DNA from: Panicum virgatum
Lineage: Eukaryota > Streptophyta > Magnoliopsida > Poales > Poaceae
Direction of reading: 5' to 3'
Assembly: GCF_016808335.1 (NCBI RefSeq)
Contig: NC_053149.1
Coordinates: 58,085,922 to 58,149,921 of the forward strand
DNA length: 64,000 nt
Shown here: one piece after another, positions 45,453-56,920 of the stretch
Layout: every line of letters starts with the position of its first letter
Numbering within the stretch: the stretch's first letter is position 1
Made by a program: the position numbers and the translations under genes
Notes under the pieces: generated by a model
Databases searched by the model: none
What the model was told of the DNA's origin: nothing
The model's input: the letters and a program-made list of their open reading frames with translations, nothing else

Positions 45453-47644
45453 TCAATCCAGCCTCCTAAGCAAGTACGCGACCTGAACCTCCTTGGTTAG
45501 CGGCATGATTCTCCTGTAGAGTCCGGCGACCAGGCTGGGGTTGATCTTGTACACCGGTGGGGCGCCTGTGTCCTCAGCGCCGATTTTCACCTCTTGCCCG
45601 AAGATCTTGGCCTTCGCTTCAACCCTGTGCTCGATAGCACGCTCCACCGTCTCGTATGTTAGAAGCTGCATGAGTTGAAAAGGGTCCTGAAACATGACAA
45701 GAATCCAATTATCGTATTTGATCTGAAACTCGCAAGTAAAACAAAAAAATGATTTGAAGGAAATAAAAAAATGACATAGTAGTAGCAGACATATTAGAGA
45801 GAAGCAGAAAGCACAGACCTGAGCTTTTATGGCAGGGCTGTAAACTTCTGGGGACTCCTGAAACTTGGCCTCTGCCACAAACTTCCCATAGTGGATTCTT
45901 TTAGAGAGTGCCTGAATGATAAAACAATGAACAAAGAATAAGCCCCAAACTATACAAATGCAAAATTTCACAAGTCACCAGTGAACATCAGCTCAATACT
46001 ATGAAAATGGCATCTCAAGAAATTAAGGCAATAGAAAGACTTGCATGGATTGATACTTGAAGGTGGGTTTGACTTTGTTTGCTAAAATATGTTCTTTGTA
46101 CTGAATGAACACTACAGCAGAGTTAAAAAGGAGTTTTCACAGTAAAGTATTGACAAGAACACAAGCAGGTGTGGACCCAAAGTAATTTGCTTGTCTTCAG
46201 CTGTTGACATGAACACAAGTCTTTTTAACACAAGCAGGAGAATTTGACATAAATATCAGCTGTAAAGTGGAGTAAGAAGATTCAATATTAATATCAGCTG
46301 CAAGTAAGAGGATTTTACAAGAACATAAGCTGTACCTGCAAGCATGACGTGTCACAAAGAGCACTGGATCCATAGTTACCATCACTTCCTTCTTTTGTCA
46401 ATCTTGGAAGAAGCTCATCGAAATACAGTTTCCAGATCTTTTTGTTGATATTGATAGAATCAGCAATGGGATGCAAAACCTATACAAAGGATAAGAGCGG
46501 AATATGAATCCATCTGAAATCTTGGAAGAAGTTCATGGAAATACACATAATGAGTCTTGCAATAGATGACACTCCAAATGCAGCATAAACAGATGTCTCA
46601 TGTAGCATATGGATTGTGATGACACTATGGCAGTGCTTGCACAGTAACAAGAATCATGCAGGTCAACCATCCAATGACTATTGAAGCAAAATGCTAAGTA
46701 ATAATCAATGAATAAAACATGTACTTTCACCTCTGCTCCACCTAAGGTTCTGTGGCTCCGTAGGAGCTCTCTTTGCATTTATTCAAAGTCAAAAGAGCAC
46801 ATGTTGCAAATGCAAGGACATCATTTTTGGAGCTAATAAGGAAAAAAATACGACCTCTCTGCTTATTTCAACTCAATGCAATACGCAAAGAGCTATACAG
46901 CTCATTCCATGATATGTTGGAGAAGTAGAGTATCTTAGTAAACACAGAACTTTTTCAGATTTTTGTATCTAAGATCAGTGGCATTTACAATACTGACTGT
47001 ATCACACTGCCTATATGTTGTTCACTACTCTCAAGCATTGCTCAATATATGAGCTGTACAGGCCTTTTAAGTCAGTTGCTAAACAACTGTAACAAAAAAA
47101 CAAAATCAATTTATCTACCTATATGAAGAAAATTATGGTCTAGCTACAAAACTACAAAACTCTTCAATAGTTGCAATAGTGGGCTATATTTCTTACACTG
47201 ATGAGGAAACTACAAAACTCATCAAGAGAAGCAATTGAGATCGAAGAACAAGCATACCGTTGGATATTGCATAGGTGGCAACCTTGGCTCAGGCAGATCT
47301 TCTGGAAAGAATGGGTGCTCATCTGGGCTCTTGTATCTCCCAACCTATATTAAAAAAAACATTAGCATATGTTATTCTTTTGCAATTCATGATCAACTGT
47401 TTTTGTTTAGAAAAGTCCAAATGGATTCACCTGGGCATGAAGCTTTTCAGTTTCTGTAACTATGTACTCAACCAAAGATCCTTCAAAACCATCCATGTGG
47501 AAAGAGTTGCTATCATATGTATCAGCATTGTAGCGGTACTGGGCTCTCTCCAAGAGGCCAAAGATGATGCTGTCTTCTAGTCTGATCAAAGTCTGCCTGA
47601 TGCTATCCAATGTCAATATTTCACTTCGATCAACCCTCTCTTCC
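45453..47644 (-). CDS. CM: Chorismate mutase (plastid type), exons 2-6; exon 1 outside window
   Basis: Five exons on the minus strand: 47644-47431, 47344-47258, 46479-46336, 45911-45819, 45686-45453. All have GT donors and AG acceptors, and phases agree. The 256 encoded residues are the whole AroQ-type catalytic domain: TLDSIRQTLIRLEDSIIF, YKSPDEHPFFPEDLPEP, VLHPIADSININ, ALSKRIHYGKFVAEAKFQ, and the C-terminal MPLTKEVQVAYLLRRLD. The enzyme converts chorismate to prephenate for Phe and Tyr synthesis. Plastid isoforms are inhibited by Phe/Tyr and activated by Trp. The exon numbering, the plastid-type call, and an exon 1 carrying the transit peptide beyond the insertion at 49173 are inferences, from a first visible exon that starts one base into a codon and from similarity I recall to cereal plastid isoforms. 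Near the C-terminus the segment before IMPL appears one residue shorter (LVAGLYRRIMPL) than in relatives I remember. Confidence 0.9.
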
Positions 47645-49172
47645 CTAAGAAAAGTGCACCATTAAGAAAAAAGAATGATCAGTTCCTTCAGTATAGCTAA
47701 AACTGGCTGTCGTAAAAAGAAAGCATTCAAGGATAACATAAGAGTCTCAAGTCTTTCTGCAAAAAGCAACAAGGTTAACATCCATAGTACTCCATGTCAA
47801 TTCCCTCCTCAAGATTCCACTTAAGTTTCTGGAATAGTTTCACAAAAAATCAACAAACCTTTATCACAAAGAAACTACAACATATGAGTCGTAAAAGTAA
47901 ACTATTAACTCTTTACCATCAAGTCTCCAGACCTATTATTGGTGGGAATTACAAATAACATAGCTGAAAATTTCCAGAGTTTAGGTACAACAATATAAAC
48001 ATGTAATGCCTACAGGCTTAGCACGCTTTTGGCTCAAGCAACTGAATTCCAACACAACTCTACCACCAAATAATTCAACTTCACAGGATATCAACACCAT
48101 GTCCATTTTTTACACAATAATAAACTCTGTGTTCTTAGGAGATAATTCAACAAGGACTTCCCCAACTTCTAGGAGATCAATCCAATGACCGCAAAACAGA
48201 CACAAATTAACAATTCAATCACTGCTAAACAGCCACAATCGCCAATTCAATCACCACAAAACAGCCACAAACCGGAAGGCTGAATTCATGCAATCAATAT
48301 CTGAAACAGAGATGGTCGGATTCAGAAGGATTACTCAGAAACGGAAATGCTAGACCACCAACTCCCCCAATTGATTACCAAGGCAAATCCAAATCCAATT
48401 GCAGTAGCATCAATGGAAATTAACACACCACAGCCAGCCTTACACGGAACCAAGCGCAACAATCATTCATTACACCAAGTGATTTCCACCTAGAACGAAC
48501 CCAATTAGTGCATACTTGCCCATGGTGGGTCGCAAACCAGCCGCGAATTGACAAATAAAATCGCTGCAGAAAACATTCAGAAATTGCCAATACAATCACC
48601 ACAAAACAGCCACAAATTGGATGCCTGAAATTATGCAATCAGCATCTAAAGCATGTACGGTCGGATTCAGAGGAACTAATCTCAGAAAAGGAAACACAAG
48701 ACCACCAACTCTCCCAACTCCTACAACACAAATCGAAATCCGATTCCAGGATCATCACAGGAAATCACCGCAGTACAGCCAGCACCACACGCGCAGGCAC
48801 AAACCCACAAAACCCCCCACGGAACCAAGCGCAACAGCGGTTCGTTGCAACAAGAGATTTCCAGCTAGAACAAACCCAATTAGTACGTACTTGGCCACGG
48901 TGGGTCGCAAAACAGCAAAAAAGTTGCCAAAAGCAGCGAGAAAATGCCAATACAATCACCGCGAAACAGCCCACAAATTGCCTGAAATAATGCAATAAGT
49001 ATCTAAAGGATATCGGATTCAGAAGGACTAATCTCAGAAACGGAAACGCGAGACCACCAACTCTCCTAATTGCTATAACACAAATCCAAACCCGATTCCA
49101 GGATCAGCATAGGAAATTACCGCACTACAGCCAGCACCACACGCGCAAGCACAAACCTACAAACCTCCCACG
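47645..49172 (-). other. Apparent chorismate mutase intron 1, proximal part
   Basis: Starts immediately after the acceptor AG of the first visible exon. No start codon exon with a GT donor is seen here. The sequence is T-rich on the minus strand, as expected of a plant intron. From about 48260 it consists of tandem repeats (see separate entry). It ends where element B inserted at 49173. Confidence 0.6.
48260..49172 (+). repeat. 345-352-bp tandem repeat, about 2.6 copies
   Basis: The landmark TCGGATTCAG recurs at 48316, 48661 and 49013 (spacing 345 and 352). Each copy also holds CAATCA..ACC-type sequence, GAGACCACCAACTC-like phrases, CACGGAACCAAGCGCAACA and GTGGGTCGCAAA. The third copy is cut by the LTR at 49173: in copy 2 the corresponding point continues into GGAACCAAGCGC. 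Confidence 0.85.
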
Positions 49173-49853
49173 TGTTGGGCAATCGCCCCCTCACGAAGGT
49201 GGCCTGACCCGAAGGATGACCGAAGGTTCACCGAAAGATGACTGAAGATTCACCGAAGATGACGAAGCATCGAAGAGCTCGTCGAGGTACGGCGTCCGAA
49301 GGTGATGCCCTGAATCTTCATTATGCTTCGGGCAGCGCGAAGGTGACGGATGAAAAAGGTGAAGTCCCTCGAAGCTTTTCGAAGGTCGTCTCTGAGGGTT
49401 GCCGCACATCACGGAACCCGAAGGTTTCGAGGACCGCTCGGAGCCATACTCTCGAAGGTTATGACAAGAACCTTCGGGCGCGGCGGGCGACTCAAGAGTA
49501 GCAAACGATGAATGCGGCGCCACACGAAGCTTGTTGAATACCACTACCAAAGGTTCCCGAAGGGCAAGAAACATGTGATCTGAGTAGGAGTATCCAAGTC
49601 GGACTGTCCGACTTAGGGAAATTACCAAATACCCCTAATGTAATCTCTTGACCTTCGTGGGGACTGGAGGGGCATTTTTGGTATGATGTAATAAGATTTG
49701 AGGGTATAAATACCCCCCACCCAACATTGTACAGGTTGGAACATTTTGTGCGAACTATAGAGCAATTTCTATTGTGCAACTCGTTTCTTTGTGTTTTAAC
49801 CCTCGTCCGAAGTCTACTTCCTCTGTCTGGTGATCGAGCCGAAGATCCCAACA
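49173..49853 (+). mobile_element. 5' LTR of element B
   Basis: 681 bp, TGTTGGGCAATCG...GATCCCAACA, with inverted ends TGTTGGG/CCCAACA. A TATA-like GGTATAAATACCCCCC lies at 49695-49710. Directly after the LTR, GACGCGCCCACCCGTG is a degenerate primer binding site of the GGCGCCCACCGTGG kind seen in related elements. Confidence 0.8.
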
Positions 49854-49894
49854 GACGCGCCCACCCGTGTTCTTAGCTCGAAAATCACCTTACG

Positions 49895-50938
49895 ATGGCC
49901 CCACAAAGAAAGAAAACCACCAACCAAGGCGCTTCTGGTGCCGACGGTTCAAACCTTCACGAAGTCCCCATCGGACAATCTCCTCCAATCGAACCAACCC
50001 CCGCCCAACTGGCTGAGAAAGAAAAGCGTATCCAAGCAGAACGTGCTATTGAGGCAAAAAAAAGGCCGCGGCAGCAGGCAAAAAAGCAGCAGCAGTAGCA
50101 GCAGCAACAACCGAGGCTGAAATACTAAACAACCTCTTCCAGCTTGAAGATAACCAGCTTGAACAAAACGTGCACCATGAACTACCTTCAGCTTCGCGCC
50201 TTAGAAATGAAGAAAGCTCACCTGGCCACTCAACTAGCGACCAGAAAGAGAGCAGCCAAGCAAGCTCAGAGGCTGGCTGAAACAAAACGCAAAGTTGCAG
50301 AAATGAAAGCAGAAATCCAGAAAATGCAGGAAGAAGTTGGGCAACCGCAAGAGCCCTCAAACACCCACGCAATCGCTGGACTTTCCAGACATCACGAAGG
50401 TCAAGACCTTCGCCAGACAACTCATATATATCAAGATCATCATTTCCAACCAAACCCTCCATTCGACTCAACATCACCGCTGTCAATTGCCTTGCAGCGA
50501 ACATCCTGGCCATACGGCTACAAGCCAGTCCAACTCCCAAAATATGATGGATCAGTCAATCCTGCACAATTCATAATGACTTACGAAGCTACAATCGCCT
50601 CAGCTGGCGAAGATGATCCCATCATGGCAAAGTCCTTTGTCATGGCATGCGAAGGCCCAGTTGCAAACTGGTACTGCTACATTCAACCCCTCTCAATTCA
50701 AAGTTGGGTGCAGCTCAAGGAAAAACTCAAGCAAGACTTTCAAGTCTTCAAAAAATTATCCATCAACACCTTACAACAATTCAACTGCATACAGATGGAC
50801 AGAGAGCCACTACCCGAGTACCTTCAGAGATTTGTGCAGAAAAAAACACAAACTCCAAACTTCTCTGAGAAAGACGCAATAGCCAAATTCATCGAAAGTC
50901 TCCTCCCAAGCCAATTGGCATCCCACCTCGACAGATAG
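49895..50938 (+). pseudogene. Gag of element B (frameshifted)
   Basis: Likely start ATG at 49895 (MAPQRKKTTNQGASG), shortly after the LTR. The frame shifts in the Ala/Gln-rich repeat at 50060-50100 and again near 50180. The main frame 50144-50938 has a coiled-coil-like Lys/Glu stretch (AQRLAETKRKVAEMKAEIQK) and then the retrotransposon Gag core (LPKYDGSVNPAQFIMTYEA; VANWYCYIQPLSIQSW; LPEYLQRFVQ). It stops at TAG 50936-50938, and the following frame continues without the stop. Confidence 0.85.
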
Positions 50939-50959
50939 CCACCAAGAAGTCTGTCAGAA

Positions 50960-52375
50960 TTGTATGTGGAGGTAGAGAAATACGCAAAGTCCGAAGCAGA
51001 CCACAAGCGAAGGGTCGAACAAAGAAAGTTAATGAGGCAACAGCTGAGCTGGCTACAAAACAGTCAAGCAAACACCAATCAGCAAAATCAGTACATACTC
51101 CCTGTTGAACCTTCGCAAGATACGGATCAACCAGAAGAATTCGATCCTTACATAATCCAACCACCCACCCAACCTCCGAAGGAGCAAGACAACAACAACT
51201 CCAAAGAACACCATCAAAGGGGCAGGTCCAACAGGGGCCGAGGAAAAGGAAGAGGCCGAGGCCGCGGACCTTCGCAAGGCCCGCAGAAATTGTTCTGTCA
51301 CTTTCATGGGGAAGATGCTGGCCATAGAACTAATCAGTGTCCCGAAAAGAAAAGGACACTTGAAAGAATGGAAACTAAAAAGAATGCCAAACTCGTAGCG
51401 CACACAAGCTGGCTTGCCCAGCAAACACTGCAATTCCAACCACCGCAACCAACTTTTAACCCCCCTTTCCAAACAGTGCCAACCTTCGGCTATAATCCAT
51501 ATCCCATCAACTGTCAACCCCCGCAGCAAAACCAACCAAGGCTACCTCCCCCGCCCACAGCTCAAGCAACTGAAGAAGAGCTGCCCCCACCTCCACCAGG
51601 CCCCCCACTCAAGCAAGAAAACCAAACTAACCAAAATGCCCACCCTGCAGTACTACCAACCTTCGGCATGATAATACCAATATCCGGAGGGTCATCCCTA
51701 GAATTCGAGAACAAAAAACAAAGAAAAAACTACTTTCGACAAGTTCATTCCATCATGGTGGATGGACCCGTCCAGAAAACGCAATGGTCTCACATGCCCA
51801 TAGTGTTTTCTGAAGAAGATGTAAACCTGCTCAGCTTTCCCCATACAGATGCATTAATCATCGAAGCCAATATACAAGGCTGGACCATCAGAAAAATTCT
51901 GGTCGACACGAGAAGTTCCGCAGACATCATCTTTTCAAGTACCTTCGACCGCATGAACATCGATCGCAACCTTCTGCAGCCAGCGGATATCCCGCTCATT
52001 GGCTTCGGGGGCAAACGAGTGAACGACCTTGGAATGATAACCCTTCCGGTATCCTTCGGGGATCTCTCAAACCCAAGGACCGAATCTATCACCTTCGATG
52101 TCGTGGAAATGAATTACCCATACAATGCAATCTTCGGCCGTGGCCTCATCAACAAATTTGAGGCAATCGTCCATCAGCTCTATCTGTGCATGAAAATGCC
52201 TGCAATCAAAGGAGTAATCACAGTCCGAGGCAACCAACAATTCGCCAGAGATATCGAGCGGGGTGTCGCTCCCGGACAAAGAAACATCCATTTGGTCGAA
52301 GCTGACAAGAAACCCCCGCCACTCAAAGAGCAAAAAGGGACAAAGAAGAAACATTCCAACAAGAGTGCAAAGTAA
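50960..52375 (+). pseudogene. Gag C-terminus with zinc-knuckle, and protease, element B
   Basis: A 471-codon frame. A Cys/His segment FCHFHGEDAGHRTNQCPE is at residues about 112-129, after Arg/Gly repeats. Long Pro/Gln-rich linkers (residues 150-235) follow. The aspartic protease has WTIRKILVDTRSSADIIF at residues about 310-327, Arg where most relatives have Gly, followed by IFGRGLINKFEAIVHQLY. An RGVAPGQ linker leads to a stop at 52373-52375. The altered active-site neighbour may disable the protease. Family assignment is firm. Confidence 0.85.
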
Positions 52376-52398
52376 AAAAAGTATCACTTGACAAGCTC

Positions 52399-52930
52399 TT
52401 GCCAGACCGGCAAGTAACAATAAGTGCGGCCCTCGAGCCAGAAGAAGAGTGCAAACTCTTGGAGTTCCTAAACAAAAACAAGGATGTCTTCGCTTGGTCA
52501 GCAAACGACCTTCGCGGCGTCAGCCGAGACATCATAGAACATAAACTGGACATTGATCCAAAGATAAAGCCCAAAAAGCAGAAGCTTCGCAAGATGTCTG
52601 ATGACAAAGTCGCAGCAGTGAAAGCAGAAGTCCAAATGCTTCTTGATGCGAAGGTCATAAGAGAAGTAAAGTATCCCACTTGGCTGGCCAACACTGTGCC
52701 AGTAAAGAAGAAAAATGATAAATAGAGAATGTGCATAGATTTCACTGATCTAAACAAAGCCTGTCCGAAGGACGATTTCCCCTTACCAAGGATCGACAAA
52801 GTTGTCCATGATGCATCAAACAGCTAACTAATGTCACTCTTAGACTGCTTCTCCGGGTACCATCAAATATGGATGAAGAGAGAAGACGAAGAAAAAAAAC
52901 TAGTTTCACAACCCCTTTCGGAACATACTG
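52399..52930 (+). pseudogene. Reverse transcriptase, N-terminal half, element B
   Basis: From 52399 the frame reads the pre-RT linker and fingers (EFLNKNKDVFAWSANDLRGV; VIREVKYPTWLANTVPVKKK). It meets TAG at 52723-52725 where Trp (TGG) is expected, then MCIDFTDLNKACPKDDFP. Another stop lies near 52825 before LMSLLDCFSGYHQIWM. An extra two bases in an A-run near 52890 shift the frame. At 52931 the solo LTR of family S interrupts the domain, between TTPFGTYC-type sequence and the remainder. Confidence 0.9.
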
Positions 52931-53998
52931 TGTCGTGGGCTTTTTGGGGCTACCCACAGCCGGGTGGCGGAACGCACCCGCCTAATCCCAGAAGGAAAGT
53001 ACTCGGGAAAGTGCTGAGCGATTAGGCCAATCTAGCTTAGGGGCAAGAACACAAGAACACTCGGGTTTTTGAGTGGTTCGGGCCGCCGGAGCGTAATACC
53101 CTACGTCCACTGTGAGGTGTATTGCTCTTGGTGTGAACGAGTCTATCCTCTGCCCCGGGGGGCCTTGAATTGCCCTTTCTCTAGCGAGCGTCTCCCTTTT
53201 ATAGACCAAGGGAACGCGTACACAGGCATTCAGACCCTGACAGGTGGGTCTGACGTGGATGTATAGTATATTGCGCAGAAAGCTTTAATGGAGCTACAGC
53301 GGTTGAGAATCTCTTCTTGGATACGCTTCATCGCCCTGTCAGCTATCTTGACCGAAGGGAGTCTTTATTCGTCCCATCAGCTAGGCGCCCGTTGGGGCAA
53401 TGTAGCATGCGGCGTAGTCTGTCGAGGCTACCATGTAGGCGTCATAATAGGCGAAGCCGAGCCGTCATGACCAACTGGCATAGTAGACTGACATACGCGG
53501 CGTGGGCTTCGCCAGCGACTGCATTGTGCGCCTTGGTAACACGCGACCAATAGTGCAACTTGGCAAAAGCCGCCTCGGGCTCTGCTGTGGCAGTGCGCAC
53601 TTCCGGCTACCGCTTTGAATGCGGTAGGTAGGCGTGGCTTCCGGTGGAAGCCACGCGGCTCCGCACGCATACCCGTACCTGTGGACACGTGGCGGCTCCG
53701 GACCAGCCCAGGCGGGGTGTCGGATAGTATATGGCGATCCGGGACCCGGCGGGGGTCCGGTACTCCCTAGGAGGTCCGGGGCCCCCAGCTGTTTTTAGTT
53801 GAGGGCTACCTTCTCCGGGACACGCGGCGCCACCGGACCTTCCCCAAGCGGGGAGCGGGTCCGGGCCGTTTGCCGGGAGAGTAGGGCTCCGGACCACAGG
53901 GGTCCGGCTGCTCAGCCGTCAGTGCGTAGTTAAGGATAACTACGAGACTCTTGCCTAGACACAGCAAGAGGGGGTATCCCAGTCCTGGGATACCGACA
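52931..53998 (-). mobile_element. Solo LTR of family S, copy 2, inside element B reverse transcriptase
   Basis: 1068 bp, inverted ends TGTCG/CGACA. The perfect 5-bp duplication TACTG at 52926-52930 and 53999-54003 lets the host frame resume afterwards. The reverse complement closely follows the LTR at 40597-41669, including its TATA box (53196-53203 on the minus strand) and the GGACCCCTGTGGTCCGGAGCC phrase. No internal part, so unequal recombination removed it. Confidence 0.95.
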
Positions 53999-54003
53999 TA
54001 CTG

Positions 54004-55570
54004 TTTCGTCAAATTGCCCGAAGATTTGAAAAATGCTGGACAGTCATTCTCACGAATGTCCTCAAAAATTCTGGGCCCTCAACTCAGAAAAAATGTGTTG
54101 GCATATGTCGACGACATAGTGGTCACTAGTGCAGAAAGAAAGAAACGTGGCAAACCTGGCCGAAACCTTCGCTAACCTTCAGAAGGCAAACCTCAGTTTG
54201 AATCCTGAAAAATGCGTCTTTGGAATAGACAAAGGCAAAGTCCTCGGATGTCTTGTTTCAACAAAAGGCATAAAGGCAAACCCAGACAAAATTAGAGCAC
54301 TCCAAAACATGGAAGAACCGCAATCCGTAAGAGACGTGCAGAAACTGACAGGCAGAATCGCAGCATTGAACAGATTTATCCCTCGATCAGCAGACCGAAG
54401 CTCTTCATTCTTCAAAACTCTCTGAAACTCCAATAAATTTGAGTGGGGAGAAGAACAAAAGAAAGCATTCAGAGAATTAAAGAATTACTTAGAAAACTTG
54501 ACCAAGATGACCTCACCCAACCCCGAAGAAACTCTTCTGCTCTATACATCCGCTTCACAAACAGCCTTTAGCGCAGCCCCGGTGGTGGAAAGAACAATCG
54601 AAGGTCGGAAAAAACAGCTGCTTGTATACTTCGCCTCAGAGGCACTCTCCGGTTCAAAGTTATTCTATTCTGAGCTAGAGAAAATTGCCTATGCCGTTGT
54701 CATGGCATCAAGAAAATTGAGACACTACTTCGAAGGTCATAAAATAGTAGCAATTACCGACCAACCACTGCATGACCTCTTCCATAACAGAGAAGCTTCG
54801 GCAAGAATAAGCAAGTGGGCTTCAGAACTTTCGGAGCATTACATTGACTTCGAGAAAAAAGAACAGCCATTAAATCCCAGGTCTTGGCAGATTTCGTGGT
54901 GGATTGGACCTCGCCAACCTTCGAGACAGAAGCCCCAATTGAACCTTGGACAGTACACTATGATGGTGCATGGTGTAACGAAGGAGTCGGCGTCGCGGCA
55001 ATCATCCAATCACCTTCGGGTGCGAAACTAAGATATGCCGCGCGCCTCGAATTCAGTGATCCAGACCCCTGCACAAACAACACCATAGAGTACGAAGCAC
55101 TGCTGCTAGGCCTCAGGAAAATGAGGGCCTTGGGTCATCCAAACTTCGTCATCAAATCCGACTCAAAGGTCATCACCGACCACGTGGAAAAAGTCAGAAG
55201 CGAAGAAGCCAGAAATGAAAATGTACCTAGATGCAGTAAGAGCTATGGAAAAATATTTCAAAGGCTTCACTGCCATTCACATACCAAGAAGCCAGAACGA
55301 CGAAGCTGACAAGCTAGCAAAGGCTGCTGCTCGCAAAGAACCACTACCTCCGAACGTTTTCTACGAGAAAAACACAAAACCCTCCACAAAACAAGAAAAA
55401 GCAAAACAAGTCAACGTCATAGCAAGCGAAGATTGGCGATCACCAATCATGGCATACCATCGGGGACACTTCGAGCCTGCGGATGAAAAGGAAGGAAAAA
55501 GAATGTTCCAAAGGGCAAGAAGCTACACCTTGTCCGAAGGTGAACTCTACAAGTCTAGAGTGGTTGCCCC
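54004..55570 (+). pseudogene. RT C-terminus, RNase H and second RNase H, element B
   Basis: The catalytic YVDDIVVTS motif is at 54104-54130. The frame shifts near 54135 and again at a TGA near 54423. RNase H follows (YFASEALSGSKLFYSELEK; KIVAITDQPLHDLF; 54498-55031). The second RNase H-like domain starts at about 54884 with HYDGAWCNEGVGVAAIIQ (Asp), NTIEYEALLLGLRKM (Glu) and IKSDSKVITDHV (Asp). This is the extra Tat RNase H, as in element A. It is followed by a linker rich in Lys/Glu. Multiple frame changes make it untranslatable as a polyprotein. Confidence 0.85.
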
Positions 55571-56612
55571 AGGCTCAAGCACATAACAACGGCCGAAGGC
55601 CAGGAACTATTGAAGGAAATACACTCCGGACTTTGCGGATCACACATTGGCATAAGACCTCTGGTCGCCAAAGCCTTCAGGCAAGGTTTCTTTTGACCAT
55701 CTGCATTGAAAGATGCCGAGCAGATAGTCAAAACCTGCGAAGGATGCCAAATGATGGCACCTAAATCAAACAGACCTTTGCAACCAATATAACTTATACC
55801 TCCGGCGTGGCAACTCCAAAGATGGAGCATGGACTTGGTCGGTCCCCTACCAACAGCTCAAGGCAACTACAAATACGCTGTGGTTGCAGTGGAATACTTC
55901 ACAAAATGGATAGAGGCAAAACCACTAGTGAACATCACTTCCGAAGCTATCAGAAAATTCTTCTGGCAAAACGTAATCTGCAGGTTCGGAGTGCCAAAAG
56001 AACTAACCGTTGATAACAGGAAGCAATTCGATTCTCAACTGTTCAGAGAATTCTGCCACTCGGTAAGAACAAAGGTCATGTTTGCATCAGTTTATCACCC
56101 TCAGTCCAATGGTGCCGTGGAAAGAGCCAATGGTTTAATTTTCAACGCCATCAAAAAATGCCTATTCGGACTGAAAAAGGGCAAATGGGCAGACGAACTA
56201 CCGAAGGTCATCTAGTCCCACAACACAAATGAATGCAGAGCAACAAAATTTACCCCATTCAGATTGCTGTATGGAGCCGAGGCCATGAGCCCAGAAGAAC
56301 TCAAACACAAAAGTGCCAGCAAATCTCACAGAACTCGACATCTTGCAAGCTTCGGAAAATTTAGAAGCATACCAAGAAGAAACAAGGAAATGGCGAAACA
56401 AAAAAGTAGTAAACAGAGAAATCGCCGAAGGAGACTGGTTTCTAAGAAGAAAGCCAAACGCCGAAACTATCGGCAAGCTTCAATCCAAGTGGGATGGACC
56501 CTACATCGTGTTATACTCCAACAGGCCAGGATCTTACCACTTGGCGGACATCGAAGGAAACGAGCTGCAGCACTCCTGGAATGCTGACAGTCTCAAAAAG
56601 TATCATGTCTAG
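55571..56612 (+). pseudogene. Integrase of element B
   Basis: The zinc-binding segment has GLCGSHIGI and CEGCQMMAP. The catalytic triad is present: SMDLVGPL (Asp near 55830), LTVDNRKQF (Asp near 56008), NGAVERANG (Glu near 56120). Stops interrupt at 55696, 55791 and 56213-56215, then a frameshift. The C-terminal part with KWDGPYIV ends at 56612. All three catalytic residues are kept, in contrast to element A, but the frame is broken. Confidence 0.85.
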
Positions 56613-56920
56613 AGTAAAAGTTGTAAAAGGATAAGCGGCAAATAAGCACGCTCATACCTTCGCGTCATTTTCCCTTTATTTTGAGTCTAGGACCGTACTC
56701 TTTTCCTCACAGAAGGGAACTCCAATTCGAAGGTGAGGTTTTTGATGAGGCGGTTCCTATGTAAATTCCCCAAAATATATGAATAATTCCCTTCAGGAAA
56801 ATGTCTCATGTCGAAGCAACCACAGGGTCGCAAACATCGACCTTCGCATTTGCACCAAGGCTGAAAATAACTAAGTCAGTACAACGCGTAACCGTAACAA
56901 GCTGTACATACTTATTTTAA

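Noticed and set aside
49191..49628. Minus-strand 145-codon ORF in the 5' LTR of element B
   Set aside because: Falls within the LTR and results from repeated CGAAGG words keeping one frame open.
49830..50120. Separate small gene at the start of element B
   Set aside because: It is the frameshifted N-terminal part of Gag.
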